This document shows positions 50,605 through 61,148 of a stretch of 64,000 nucleotides of DNA, piece after piece. Below the pieces are notes generated by a model. The model did not search any database and had not been told where the DNA came from. It worked only from the letters and a program-made list of their open reading frames with translations. Every line of letters begins with the position of its first letter. The first letter of the stretch is position 1. The DNA comes from Pseudomonas sp. S31 (lineage in GTDB: Bacteria; Pseudomonadota; Gammaproteobacteria; Pseudomonadales; Pseudomonadaceae), in NCBI RefSeq assembly GCF_016648105.1, contig NZ_JACVVE010000026.1, forward strand, positions 1 through 64,000, given 5' to 3'. A program made the translations under genes and the position numbers.

Positions 50605-51690
50605 ATGCAAGCTTCCAACCTCGCCCTGCCCCTGAGCCAACCGCAAGCTGCCAACACCTCCGTCAGCCAGCGTCTTCCCAGCCCGCACCTGCTCAAGCAG
50701 CAGATGCCGCTCGCCAGCGAACTCACCCACCAGGTCCAGCAGCACCGCCTGGCCATCCGCGCCATCCTCGAAGGCCGCGACCCACGCCTGCTGGTAGTGG
50801 TCGGCCCGTGCTCGCTGCACGACCCGCGCGCGGCCGTCGAATACGCCGACCGCCTGGCCGCACTCAGCCGCGAGGTCGACGACCAACTGCTGCTGGTGAT
50901 GCGTGCCTACGTCGAGAAGCCGCGTACCACCGTTGGCTGGAAGGGCCTGGCCTACGACCCGCACCTGGATGGCAGCGACGACATGCACGCGGGCCTGGCG
51001 CTGTCGCGTGGGTTGATGCTGAACATGATCGAACGCGGTTTGCCGGTGGCCACCGAGCTGCTGCAACCGATGGCCGCCGGCTACTTCGACGACCTGCTGG
51101 GCTGGGCGGCGATTGGCGCACGCACCACCGAGTCGCAGATCCACCGCGAGATGGTCAGCGGCCTGGAGTTGCCGGTCGGGTTCAAGAACGGCACCGACGG
51201 CGGCGTCGGTATCGCCTGCGACGCCATGCGCAGCGCCGCCCATCCGCATCGCCACTTCGGCATGGATGCGCAGGGCTACCCGGCGATCATCGAGACCCTG
51301 GGCAACCCCGACACCCACCTGGTGCTGCGCGGCGGCCACAAGGGCCCCAACTACGATGCGGCGAGCATCGCCCAGGCGGGCCAGGGCCTGGCCAAGGCTG
51401 GGCTGGACGCTCGGATCATGGTCGATTGCAGCCACGCCAACAGCGGCAAGGACCCGATGCGCCAACCTGCGGTGTTCGAGGACGTGCTTGGCCAGCGCCT
51501 GGCGGGTGACCGCTCGATCGTCGGGGTGATGCTCGAAGGCCACCTGTTCGACGGCTGCCAGGCACTGGGCAAGGGCCCGCTGAAGTACGGCGTGTCGATC
51601 ACCGACGGTTGCCTGGGCTGGGAGGCCACCGAAACGCTGCTGCGCGATGCCGCCGTGCGCCTGGAGACAGCACCCCGCCAAGTGCGTTAG
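50605..51690 (+). CDS. aroF: 3-deoxy-D-arabino-heptulosonate-7-phosphate (DAHP) synthase, class I
   Basis: 361-residue enzyme condensing phosphoenolpyruvate and erythrose 4-phosphate, the first step of the shikimate pathway. Motifs: VVVGPCSLHD, YVEKPRTTVGWKGL, IGARTTESQIHREMVSGLELPVGFKNGTDG (shown by its place near residues 170-200), RGGHKGPNYD and DCSHANSGKD, all typical of AroF/G/H. The isozyme's feedback inhibitor cannot be told safely from sequence, so the symbol is provisional. ATG 50605 has AGGGA upstream. The 570-base leader with two aromatic peptides indicates control by aromatic amino-acid supply. Confidence 0.93.
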   Translation: MQASNLALPLSQPQAANTSVSQRLPSPHLLKQQMPLASELTHQVQQHRLAIRAILEGRDPRLLVVVGPCSLHDPRAAVEYADRLAALSREVDDQLLLVMRAYVEKPRTTVGWKGLAYDPHLDGSDDMHAGLALSRGLMLNMIERGLPVATELLQPMAAGYFDDLLGWAAIGARTTESQIHREMVSGLELPVGFKNGTDGGVGIACDAMRSAAHPHRHFGMDAQGYPAIIETLGNPDTHLVLRGGHKGPNYDAASIAQAGQGLAKAGLDARIMVDCSHANSGKDPMRQPAVFEDVLGQRLAGDRSIVGVMLEGHLFDGCQALGKGPLKYGVSITDGCLGWEATETLLRDAAVRLETAPRQVR

Positions 51691-51723
51691 GCTTGACCCT
51701 TTCAACCCAAGGAGCAGTAACCC

Positions 51724-52005
51724 ATGGCACGCGCAACCGCCCGTCACATCCTCGTCGCCACCGAAGACAAGTGCAACGAGCTCAAGGCACAGATCGAAGC
51801 CGGTGCCGACTTCGCGGAAATCGCCAAGGCCAACTCCACGTGCCCATCCAGCCGCCAGGGCGGCGACCTGGGCTCGTTCGGCCCAGGCCAGATGGTCAAG
51901 GAGTTCGACACCGTAGTCTTCAGCGCACCGGTCAACACCGTGCAGGGTCCGGTCAAGACCCAGTTCGGCTACCACCTGCTGGAAGTGACCAGCCGCCAGG
52001 ACTAA
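51724..52005 (+). CDS. Small parvulin-type peptidyl-prolyl isomerase
   Basis: 93-residue single-domain parvulin without signal peptide, so cytosolic. Motifs: ARHILVATEDKC (first His), CPSSRQGGDLGSFGPGQMVKEFD, and the terminal TQFGYHLLEVTSR (second His). Length equals E. coli PpiC (93). 33 bases after the DAHP synthase gene; possibly read through. A related copy lies at 59385. Confidence 0.93.
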   Translation: MARATARHILVATEDKCNELKAQIEAGADFAEIAKANSTCPSSRQGGDLGSFGPGQMVKEFDTVVFSAPVNTVQGPVKTQFGYHLLEVTSRQD

Positions 52006-52021
52006 GCATCGGCAGTTGCTG

Positions 52022-53866
52022 ATGTCTCCCGTCAGGGCGGGGTTTCTCGGGGTGGTCGGCTTGTGCATGAGTGTCATGGCACAAGCTGCCCCCACCCACG
52101 CCCTCACCGTCTACGGCGAAGCGCCACGCTACGCTGAAGGCTTTCGCCACTTCGACTACGCCAACCCCGACGCCCCCAAGGGTGGCAGTCTGCGTCGCTC
52201 GGCACTGGAAATCGGCCAGTTCGACCACATTCTGCCGTACATCGACAAAGGCATCGGCGTCAGTGAAGTCGACGGCTGGCTGTACGCACCGCTGGCGGTA
52301 CGTTCGTTCGACGAGCCCTACACCGTCTATGGCCTGATCGCCCGGCGCATGGAGCGCGGGCCCGATGATGCCTGGTTGCGCTTCGAACTCGACCCTCGCG
52401 CCACCTTCGCCGATGGCAAGCCGGTGCGCGCCGAGGATGTGCGCTTCACCTTCGACCGCCTGATGAGCCAGGGCAGCCTCAAGTACCGCACGCAGTTCGC
52501 CGACGTGCGCGAGGTCACGGTGGAAGGCCCGCGGCAGATCCGTTTCGACTTCAAGCAGCCCCATGGCCGCACCCTGGCTCTGGACCTCGCCACCCTGCCG
52601 GTACTGCCCGAGCACGACTGGCACGACCGCGACTTCGCCAACGGTGCCGGCTTCGACAAGCCCGTCGGCAGCGGCCCCTACCGCATCGCCCGGATAGACA
52701 ACGGCCGCAGCATCACCTTCGAACGCGACCCTGCCTGGTGGGCCAAGGACCTGCCGGTCAACCGTGGGCGCTACAACTTCGAGCGCCTGCGCATCGAGTA
52801 CTTCGGCGACACCGAGGTCGCCCGCCAGGTGCTCAAGGGCGGCGGCTACGACTACAACCGCGAGTTCTCCGCCACCGCCTATACCCTCGGCTACAACGGC
52901 GTGCAGCTCGACGATGGCCGCCTGCGCCGCGCTCACCTGGCGCCTGCCAAGCCGCAGCCGGCACAAGGCTTCGTGTTCAACCTGGACCGGCCACAGTTCA
53001 AGGACCGCCGCGTGCGCCAGGCACTGGCCATGCTCTGGGACTTCGAATGGAGCAACCGGCAGATGATGCGCAACCTGTACATCCGCCAGCAGAGCGTGTT
53101 CTCCAATACCCCACTGGCTGCCCGCGAGCTGCCGGATGCCGCCGAACTGAAGCTGCTCGAACCCCTGCGCGGCAAGGTCCCTGACGAAGTTTTCAGCCAG
53201 GTGTTCGAGGCACCGGTCACCGATGGCTCGGGTATCATCCGCGCCCAGCAGCTGCAGGCACTGGCCTTGCTGCAACAGGCCGGCTGGCACCCCGAGGGTG
53301 ATCGCCTGGTCAACGCAGCGGGCGAACCGCTGGAGTTCACCTTCCTCAATGGCCAGTCCGGTCTGGAGCGCCTGTTGCTGCCCTGGAAGCGCAACCTGGC
53401 GCAGATCGGTGTCACCTTGAACATCCGTAACGTCGACTCGGCGCAGTACGTCAATCGCCTGATGGCCCGCGACTACGACATGATCGTCACCGGCTACCCG
53501 GTGACCCTGTCGCCCGGCGCAGAGCTGTACAACTACTTCGGCTCGGCGGCGGCCAACGACCCCGGCTCGAACAACCTCATGGTGCTCAAGGACCCCGCCG
53601 TGGACAGCCTGGTCGATGGCCTGGTTCGCGCCGACAGCCAGGCCGACATGCTGCGCCACGCCCACGCCCTGGACCGCGTGTTGCAGTGGAACTACTACTG
53701 GATTCCCAACTATTACCCGCCGGGTACCTCGACCGTGTGGTGGAACCGCTTCGGCCTGCCCAAGGTGCCGCCGGCCTATGACGAAGGCCTGGACAGCTGG
53801 TGGGAGATCAGCCCCAAGGCATTGACCGCCGAACAGATGGCCGAACGGCTCAAGGGCTCGCCATGA
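52022..53866 (+). CDS. yejA: Peptide ABC transporter substrate-binding protein (YejA-like)
   Basis: 614-residue periplasmic binding protein of the oligopeptide (SBP_bac_5) family. Signal peptide MSPVRAGFLGVVGLCMSVMAQA, then TVYGEAPRYAEGFRHFDYANPDAPKGG, which is typical of the YejA/microcin-C-uptake branch, and a late WWNRFGLP-type segment. The ATG at 52022 lacks a good ribosome site and is 16 bases after the parvulin stop, so coupling is possible. Its stop overlaps the yejB-like start. Confidence 0.9.
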   Translation: MSPVRAGFLGVVGLCMSVMAQAAPTHALTVYGEAPRYAEGFRHFDYANPDAPKGGSLRRSALEIGQFDHILPYIDKGIGVSEVDGWLYAPLAVRSFDEPYTVYGLIARRMERGPDDAWLRFELDPRATFADGKPVRAEDVRFTFDRLMSQGSLKYRTQFADVREVTVEGPRQIRFDFKQPHGRTLALDLATLPVLPEHDWHDRDFANGAGFDKPVGSGPYRIARIDNGRSITFERDPAWWAKDLPVNRGRYNFERLRIEYFGDTEVARQVLKGGGYDYNREFSATAYTLGYNGVQLDDGRLRRAHLAPAKPQPAQGFVFNLDRPQFKDRRVRQALAMLWDFEWSNRQMMRNLYIRQQSVFSNTPLAARELPDAAELKLLEPLRGKVPDEVFSQVFEAPVTDGSGIIRAQQLQALALLQQAGWHPEGDRLVNAAGEPLEFTFLNGQSGLERLLLPWKRNLAQIGVTLNIRNVDSAQYVNRLMARDYDMIVTGYPVTLSPGAELYNYFGSAAANDPGSNNLMVLKDPAVDSLVDGLVRADSQADMLRHAHALDRVLQWNYYWIPNYYPPGTSTVWWNRFGLPKVPPAYDEGLDSWWEISPKALTAEQMAERLKGSP

Positions 53867-54921
53867 CCGCCTACATCCTGCGTCGCCTGTTGTTGATCAT
53901 CCCGACCCTGCTCGCCATCCTGCTGGTCAACTTCGCCATCGTCCAGGCCGCCCCCGGTGGCCCGGTGGAGCAGGCGGTGGCCCGCTTGCAAGGTATCGGC
54001 GGCGGCGCACCCGGCGCACGGGTCGAGGCTGTGCAGGGGCAGTCGCGGGCCACCCGTGGCCTGGACCCGAAGCTGATCGAAGAGATCAAGCGCCAGTATG
54101 GCTTCGACAAGAGCGCTCCCGAGCGGCTCTGGCTGATGCTCGGCCAGTATGCCCGGCTGGATTTCGGCCAGAGCTTTTTCCGCGGCGCCAAGGTCACCGA
54201 CCTGATCCTCGACAAGCTGCCGGTCACCCTGTCGCTGGGCTTCTGGGCCACGCTGATCACCTACCTGGTGTCGATCCCGCTGGGCATCCGCAAGGCGGTG
54301 CGCCATGGCAGCCGCTTCGATGCCTGGAGCAGCGCCTTGATCGTGATCGGTTATGCCCTGCCCTCGTTCCTCTTCGCCCTGTTGCTGATCGTCGTGTTCG
54401 CAGGCGGCACCTCGCTCGACTGGTTCCCGGTGCGCGGCCTGGTTTCGGACGACTTCGACCAGCTGAGCCTGCTGGGCAAGGTCGCCGACTATTTCTGGCA
54501 CCTGGTCCTGCCGGTCGGCGCCCTGGTGATCGGCGGCTTCGCCACCCTGACGCTGCTGACCAAGAATGCCTTCCTCGACGAAATTTCCCGCCAGTACGTG
54601 GTCACTGCCCGCGCCAAGGGCCTGAGCGAGCGCCGCGTGCTGTACGGCCACGTGCTGCGCAACGCCATGCTGCTGGTGCTGGCCGGGCTGCCGCAGGCGC
54701 TGATCACGGTGTTTTTCGCAGGTTCCTTGCTGATCGAGGTGATCTTCTCGCTCGACGGCCTGGGGCGCATGAGTTATGAGGCGGCGGTATCGCGCGACTA
54801 CCCGGTGGTGTTCGGCACCCTGTTCATCTTCACCCTGGCCGGGCTGCTGATCCGCCTGGTCGGCGACCTGTCTTACACGGTGCTCGACCCGCGCATCGAC
54901 TTCGACGCGAGGGCGCACTGA
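53863..54921 (+). CDS. yejB: ABC transporter permease (YejB-like)
   Basis: 352-residue inner-membrane permease with six helices, with the insert after the first helix typical of YejB (AVARLQGIGGGAPGARVEAV near residues 42-60). The EAA-type coupling loop (ARAKGLSERRVLYGHVLRNAM) is near residue 250. ATG 53863 overlaps the binding-protein stop by 4 bases; its own stop shares one base with the next ATG. Confidence 0.92.
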   Translation: MTAYILRRLLLIIPTLLAILLVNFAIVQAAPGGPVEQAVARLQGIGGGAPGARVEAVQGQSRATRGLDPKLIEEIKRQYGFDKSAPERLWLMLGQYARLDFGQSFFRGAKVTDLILDKLPVTLSLGFWATLITYLVSIPLGIRKAVRHGSRFDAWSSALIVIGYALPSFLFALLLIVVFAGGTSLDWFPVRGLVSDDFDQLSLLGKVADYFWHLVLPVGALVIGGFATLTLLTKNAFLDEISRQYVVTARAKGLSERRVLYGHVLRNAMLLVLAGLPQALITVFFAGSLLIEVIFSLDGLGRMSYEAAVSRDYPVVFGTLFIFTLAGLLIRLVGDLSYTVLDPRIDFDARAH

Positions 54922-55937
54922 TGTTCTCGCCAATAGCCCGTCGCCGCCTGCAGCGTTTTCGCCGCAACCGCCTGGGCTGGGTGTCGTTGTGGCTGTTCGC
55001 CGGGCTGTTGCTGCTGAGCCTTGGCGCAGAGCTGGTGGCCAACGACAAACCGCTGCTGCTCGGCTACAAGGGCCAGCTCTACGTCCCGGCGCTCAAGCGC
55101 TACAGCGAACAAGCGTTCGGCGGCCAGTTGCCGTTCCAGCCCGACTACCGCAGCGCCTACGTGCGCCAGCTGATCGAGGGCCAGGGTGGCTGGATGCTCT
55201 TCGCGCCCATCCCGTTCAGTGCCGACACACCCAACTATGACCTGCAGGTGCCGACGCCGAGCCCGCCGAGCGCAAGCAACTGGCTGGGCACCGACGACCA
55301 GGGCCGCGACGTGCTCGCCAGGGTGCTGTATGGCACCCGTGTGTCGCTGTTGTTCGCCTTCGCCCTGACACTGGTCAGCGTGTTCATCGGCGTGGCGGCG
55401 GGCGCGCTGCAGGGCTACCACGGCGGCTGGGTCGACCTGCTTGGGCAGCGTCTGCTGGAGGTGTGGTCCGGGCTGCCGGTGCTGTACCTGCTGATCATCC
55501 TCAGCGGCTTCGTCGAGCCGGACTTCTGGTGGTTGCTGGGCATCATGGCGTTGTTCTCGTGGCTGACCCTGGTCGACGTGGTGCGCGCCGAGTTTCTTCG
55601 CGGGCGCAATCTCGAATACGTCAAGGCCGCTCGGGCCCTGGGCCTACCGGACAGCCAAGTGATGCTGCGGCATATCCTGCCCAATGCGCTGAATGCCACG
55701 CTGACGCTGGTGCCGTTCATGCTGACCGGCGCCATCACCACACTCACCGCGCTCGATTTCCTGGGCTTCGGCATGCCCGCCGGCAGCGCCTCGCTGGGCG
55801 AGCTGGTGACCCAGGGCAAGCAACACCTGGAGGCGCCCTGGCTGGGCTTCACGGCGTTCTTCGCCTTGGCGCTGATCCTCTCGTTGCTGGTGTTCATCGG
55901 TGACGCCTTGCGCGAGGCCTTCGACCCGCGTCGCTAG
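54921..55937 (+). CDS. yejE: ABC transporter permease (YejE-like)
   Basis: 338-residue second permease. Basic N-terminus and first helix, then a large periplasmic segment (to about residue 120) with GTDDQGRDVLARVLYG, which is characteristic of YejE/DppC permeases, five further helices, and the coupling loop KAARALGLPDSQVMLRHILPNA. No ATPase gene follows: the next gene, 63 bases on, is a dehydrogenase. In E. coli and in many pseudomonads yejF completes the set. Confidence 0.92.
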   Translation: MFSPIARRRLQRFRRNRLGWVSLWLFAGLLLLSLGAELVANDKPLLLGYKGQLYVPALKRYSEQAFGGQLPFQPDYRSAYVRQLIEGQGGWMLFAPIPFSADTPNYDLQVPTPSPPSASNWLGTDDQGRDVLARVLYGTRVSLLFAFALTLVSVFIGVAAGALQGYHGGWVDLLGQRLLEVWSGLPVLYLLIILSGFVEPDFWWLLGIMALFSWLTLVDVVRAEFLRGRNLEYVKAARALGLPDSQVMLRHILPNALNATLTLVPFMLTGAITTLTALDFLGFGMPAGSASLGELVTQGKQHLEAPWLGFTAFFALALILSLLVFIGDALREAFDPRR

Positions 55938-56000
55938 CCGCTTGACCGGGCACCGGCGCTGGCAGCTTCTACACTACCGGCATCGACCAAGGAGCGACCC

Positions 56001-56771
56001 ATGACCCTCAAAGGCAAGACAGCACTCGTGACCGGTTCCACCAGCGGCATCGGCCTGGGTATCGCCCAGGTACTGGCCCAGGCGGGGGCCGACATCCTGC
56101 TCAATGGTTTTGGCGACCCCGCCGAGGCCCTGGCGCGGATCCGCCAGCATGGCGTGAAGGCCATTCATCATCCGGCGGACCTGGCGGACGTCACGCAGAT
56201 CGAAGCCCTGTTCGCCTTGGCCGAACGGGAATTCGGTGGTCTCGACATCCTGGTCAGCAATGCCGGCGTGCAGCATGTGGCGCCGGTCGAACAGTTCCCT
56301 GTCGAGGCGTGGGACAAGATCATCGCGCTCAACCTCTCGGCCGTGTTCCATGGCACCCGCCTGGCCCTGCCGGGCATGCGTGCGCGCAACTGGGGGCGGA
56401 TCATCAACATCGCCTCGGTGCATGGCCTGGTCGGTTCCACCGGCAAGGCCGCCTATGTGGCGGCCAAGCACGGCGTGGTCGGGCTGACCAAGGTCGTCGG
56501 CCTGGAAACCGCCACCAGCAACGTCACCTGCAACGCCATCTGCCCCGGGTGGGTGTTGACGCCGCTGGTACAGAAGCAGATAGACGAGCGCGCGGCCAAC
56601 GGCGGCGACCCGTTGCAGGCACAGCACGACCTGCTGGCCGAAAAGCAGCCGTCCCAGGCATTCGTCACGCCTGAACACCTGGGCGAGCTGGTACTCTTCT
56701 TGTGCAGCGAGGCCGGCAGCCAGGTCCGCGGCGCCGCCTGGAACGTCGATGGTGGCTGGTTGGCCCAGTGA
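56001..56771 (+). CDS. hbdH: 3-hydroxybutyrate dehydrogenase
   Basis: 256-residue short-chain dehydrogenase, NAD-dependent oxidation of D-3-hydroxybutyrate to acetoacetate. Motifs: GSTSGIGLG (cofactor), NAGVQHVAPVEQFP, the Ser and Tyr-Lys catalytic residues in IASVHGLVGSTGKAAYVAAKHG (near residues 139-160), and CNAICPGWVLTPLVQKQID, which is typical of this enzyme. With acetoacetyl-CoA synthetase at 57391 it completes use of 3-hydroxybutyrate as carbon source. Confidence 0.92.
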   Translation: MTLKGKTALVTGSTSGIGLGIAQVLAQAGADILLNGFGDPAEALARIRQHGVKAIHHPADLADVTQIEALFALAEREFGGLDILVSNAGVQHVAPVEQFPVEAWDKIIALNLSAVFHGTRLALPGMRARNWGRIINIASVHGLVGSTGKAAYVAAKHGVVGLTKVVGLETATSNVTCNAICPGWVLTPLVQKQIDERAANGGDPLQAQHDLLAEKQPSQAFVTPEHLGELVLFLCSEAGSQVRGAAWNVDGGWLAQ

Positions 56772-56826
56772 AGGGCCAAGCGTGCCTGGCAAAGGCCTTG
56801 CACCCTATTCATATCAAGGAGGCCCC

Positions 56827-57306
56827 ATGCGCCTACGTCAACTGTCCGCGATCCTGTCCCTGAGCCTGGCGGCCACCGCCCCGCTGATGGCTGCCAACCT
56901 CAAGGACGTCGCCCCCTATCCGGAAGCGGAAAAAGGCTTCACCCGGCAGGTCATCCACCTGCCGGCGCAAGCCGATGAGTCTGCCTACAAGCTGGAAGTG
57001 CTCGCCGGCAGGACGCTTCAGGTCGATTGCAACCGCCAGCGCCTGGGCGGCAGCCTCGAGGAACACACCCTGCAGGGCTGGGGCTATCCCTACTACCGCC
57101 TGGAGAAAGTCAGCGGCCCCGCCAGCACCCTGATGGCCTGCCCGGATGGCAAGAAGACCGAGGCCTTCGTTCCGGTGATCGGTGACGGCTTCCTGTTGCG
57201 CTACAACAGCAAGTTGCCGGTGGTGCTGTATGTACCTGACGGCGTCGAAGTGCGTTATCGCGTATGGTCGGCGTCGGACGACGTGCAAAAGGCTACAGTG
57301 GAATAA
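56827..57306 (+). CDS. eco: Ecotin, periplasmic serine-protease inhibitor
   Basis: 159-residue ecotin. Signal peptide MRLRQLSAILSLSLAATAPLMA, then the family pattern: DVAPYPEAEKGFTRQVIHLPAQ, LEGWGYPYYR-like (LQGWGYPYYRLEKV), the inhibitory loop SGPASTLMACPDGKK and LRYNSKLPVVLYVPDGVEVRYRVW. The reactive-site residue aligned with Met84 of the E. coli protein is Leu (STL-MA), which keeps a hydrophobic P1. Cys pair of the family present. Excellent ribosome site (AAGGAGG). Lies between two ketone-body genes without obvious link. Confidence 0.95.
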   Translation: MRLRQLSAILSLSLAATAPLMAANLKDVAPYPEAEKGFTRQVIHLPAQADESAYKLEVLAGRTLQVDCNRQRLGGSLEEHTLQGWGYPYYRLEKVSGPASTLMACPDGKKTEAFVPVIGDGFLLRYNSKLPVVLYVPDGVEVRYRVWSASDDVQKATVE

Positions 57307-57321
57307 GACGCTTCTTCAGAA

Positions 57322-57363
57322 GGCCCTGTCGCCTGCAGGCACTGGCTTACCGGCGACAGGGCC
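57322..57363. repeat. Inverted repeat between ecotin and acetoacetyl-CoA synthetase
   Basis: ggccctgtcgcc at 57322-57333 and its exact complement at 57352-57363 around an 18-base loop. It may be a terminator-like end of the ecotin transcript or another dispersed palindrome; no T-tract follows. Confidence 0.6.
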
Positions 57364-57390
57364 AGCACAGGCAAACCCAGGAGGTTCGGC

Positions 57391-59349
<1,959 letters not shown>

Positions 59350-59384
59350 TGACGGCCTTTTTTTGCCCGAAGTACAGGTGCCCC

Positions 59385-59660
59385 ATGAAAGCTCAAGCCC
59401 GCCACATCCTGGTCAAGACCGCTGACGAAGCCGAAAAGCTCAAGCAGCGCATCGCCAACGGCGAGGCCTTCGACGTGCTGGCCAAGAAGTTTTCCACCTG
59501 CCCGTCGGGCAAGCGTGGCGGCGACCTGGGTGAAATTCGCCCGGGCCAACTGGTCGGCGCCATCGACCAGGTGATCTTCAAGAAACCCCTGCGGGTGGTG
59601 CATGGGCCGATCAAGAGCAAGTTCGGCTACCACCTGGTGCAGACCTTCTACCGCGACTGA
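59385..59660 (+). CDS. Small parvulin-type peptidyl-prolyl isomerase
   Basis: 91-residue cytosolic parvulin: MKAQARHILVKTADEAEKLK, CPSGKRGGDLGEIRPGQLV, and SKFGYHLVQTFYRD. This one is closer to E. coli PpiC than the copy at 51724. The start at 59385 matches the family; an upstream in-frame ATG overlaps the ligase stop. Confidence 0.93.
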   Translation: MKAQARHILVKTADEAEKLKQRIANGEAFDVLAKKFSTCPSGKRGGDLGEIRPGQLVGAIDQVIFKKPLRVVHGPIKSKFGYHLVQTFYRD

Positions 59661-59728
59661 AACTCAGCGCCGCGCGGCCCGAGGTTGAATCTCAATTTTT
59701 GCCGATTTTGAGTTGATACGGTACATTT

Positions 59729-59754
59729 ATCTCAAATACATGGGAATTTGAGAT
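59729..59754. promoter_or_regulatory. Palindromic operator candidate abutting the fic start codon
   Basis: ATCTCAAAT (59729-59737) and ATTTGAGAT (59746-59754) are exact inverted complements around an 8-base spacer, and the ATG of fic follows at once. Two further half-site-like motifs (CTCAA and TTGAG) lie at 59690-59715. The dyad would hide the translation or transcription start, and the protein has a C-terminal winged-helix-like part, so autoregulation is plausible. Confidence 0.6.
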
Positions 59755-61098
59755 ATGTTCAAGCACCCTCCTCAGCTTCTTGCAAGCCCATTTGACGGCA
59801 TCGAGCCAGGCAACATCATGAGCTACCTCGGCTATCACTCGATTGTGGACGGTGATGGCAAATATCTGCATTTCGATCAGCTTCGCCGACGGCTGCCGAA
59901 ATCCATTGATGCGGTTGTGGCATGGTCCCTGATCAAAGATGCTCGACGGCAACAACAATCCATTCCCATCTTGCTCGGGGAGCCGGAGGAACCGTGTAAG
60001 TTCGTTACAACGCCAGCCATCCTACGGGCCATGTCTCTGTGTGATCAGAAGACGACCACCGCTGCCCTCACCTACATGACCTCTCAGATTGGTGAAGGAA
60101 AGCAGATCCAATACCTGATGACCGACCTTATCAATGAGGAGGCAATCAGCAGCAGCCAGCTGGAAGGTTCGGCCACGACGACGAAGGTCGCTAAAAGTTT
60201 GCTGCAAACCGAACGAAAGGGGAAAGACGAAGGCGAAAAAATGATCATCGGGAATTACCGGATGATGGAATGCGCCTGGAAAAACAGGAATGAACCGCTT
60301 ACCGCTGAATTGATGCTGGAGCTGCACCTTGTAGGCGTTGAAGGGATAGACGATGAACACTATCACCCCGGGACGCTGCGCAATAACGATGACATTGAAG
60401 TGAGAGACGGAGACGGGAATATCGTCCATCAGCCGCCACCGGCGGCAACATTGAAATATCGACTCAGCGCAATTATCGATTGGATCAACCGGGATCACAC
60501 CAACACGAGCGATCCCGATTACATCCACCCGTTGATCAAGGCCATCATCATCCACTTTGCCATGGGATTCGAACACCCGTTCCATGATGGTAACGGCCGA
60601 GTGGCACGTGCGCTATTCTACTGGTTCATGTTCAGGGAAGGATTCTCGGCGTTTCGCTACATCGCGATCAGCACGCTATTGAAAGCTGCACCTAAACGTT
60701 ATGGCATGAGTTACGTCTATAGCGAAACCGACGACATGGACCTCACCTATTTTGTGGACTACCAGTGTCAGACGATCACTAGGGCGATCACCCTTTTCCT
60801 GAGAAATTTTGATGACGCCTTGAAGTCACTCTACGAATTCGAACAATTTCTATTCAAGTCTGGGTTATTCCGAAAACTCTCAGCCAATCAGCGCATCGTG
60901 TTCAACTTCGCCAACAGCAAAATGGCAACTGATTTCACTGCCAACAGTGTCATGACCCATTTAGGTTGTTCCTACAATACAGCAGCATCAGTGCTGAATG
61001 GTCTGGTCGAATACAAGGTGTTCAAAAAGCGCAAGGAGGGCAAGACCTGGGTCTACTCGATGGAAACCCCGGAAGCCATACGCAAAACATTGGTCTAA
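59755..61098 (+). CDS. Fic-domain protein (AMP transferase-like) with inhibitory motif
   Basis: 447-residue Fic protein. The Fic motif HPFHDGNGRVAR begins at residue 274, with the catalytic His and the full HxFx(D/E)GNGRxxR consensus, so AMP transfer to a hydroxyl of a target protein is expected. An inhibitory motif SSQLEG (Ser133 to Glu137-Gly138) precedes it: a class II Fic with built-in autoinhibition by Glu137. The C-terminal about 90 residues (TANSVMTHLGCSYNTAASVLNGLVEY) look like a winged helix. The gene is clearly AT-richer than all neighbours, which indicates horizontal transfer. No clear ribosome site precedes the ATG. Confidence 0.92.
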   Translation: MFKHPPQLLASPFDGIEPGNIMSYLGYHSIVDGDGKYLHFDQLRRRLPKSIDAVVAWSLIKDARRQQQSIPILLGEPEEPCKFVTTPAILRAMSLCDQKTTTAALTYMTSQIGEGKQIQYLMTDLINEEAISSSQLEGSATTTKVAKSLLQTERKGKDEGEKMIIGNYRMMECAWKNRNEPLTAELMLELHLVGVEGIDDEHYHPGTLRNNDDIEVRDGDGNIVHQPPPAATLKYRLSAIIDWINRDHTNTSDPDYIHPLIKAIIIHFAMGFEHPFHDGNGRVARALFYWFMFREGFSAFRYIAISTLLKAAPKRYGMSYVYSETDDMDLTYFVDYQCQTITRAITLFLRNFDDALKSLYEFEQFLFKSGLFRKLSANQRIVFNFANSKMATDFTANSVMTHLGCSYNTAASVLNGLVEYKVFKKRKEGKTWVYSMETPEAIRKTLV

Positions 61099-61148
61099 GA
61101 CCTGCCCTCTGCGCAGTCCGGGGCGTGCAAGCAGACCGGACAGCGGTA

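Noticed and set aside
50436..52107. Long minus-strand open frames opposite DAHP synthase and its leader
   Set aside because: Antisense to a clear enzyme gene; no ribosome site, no family, composition typical of shadow frames.
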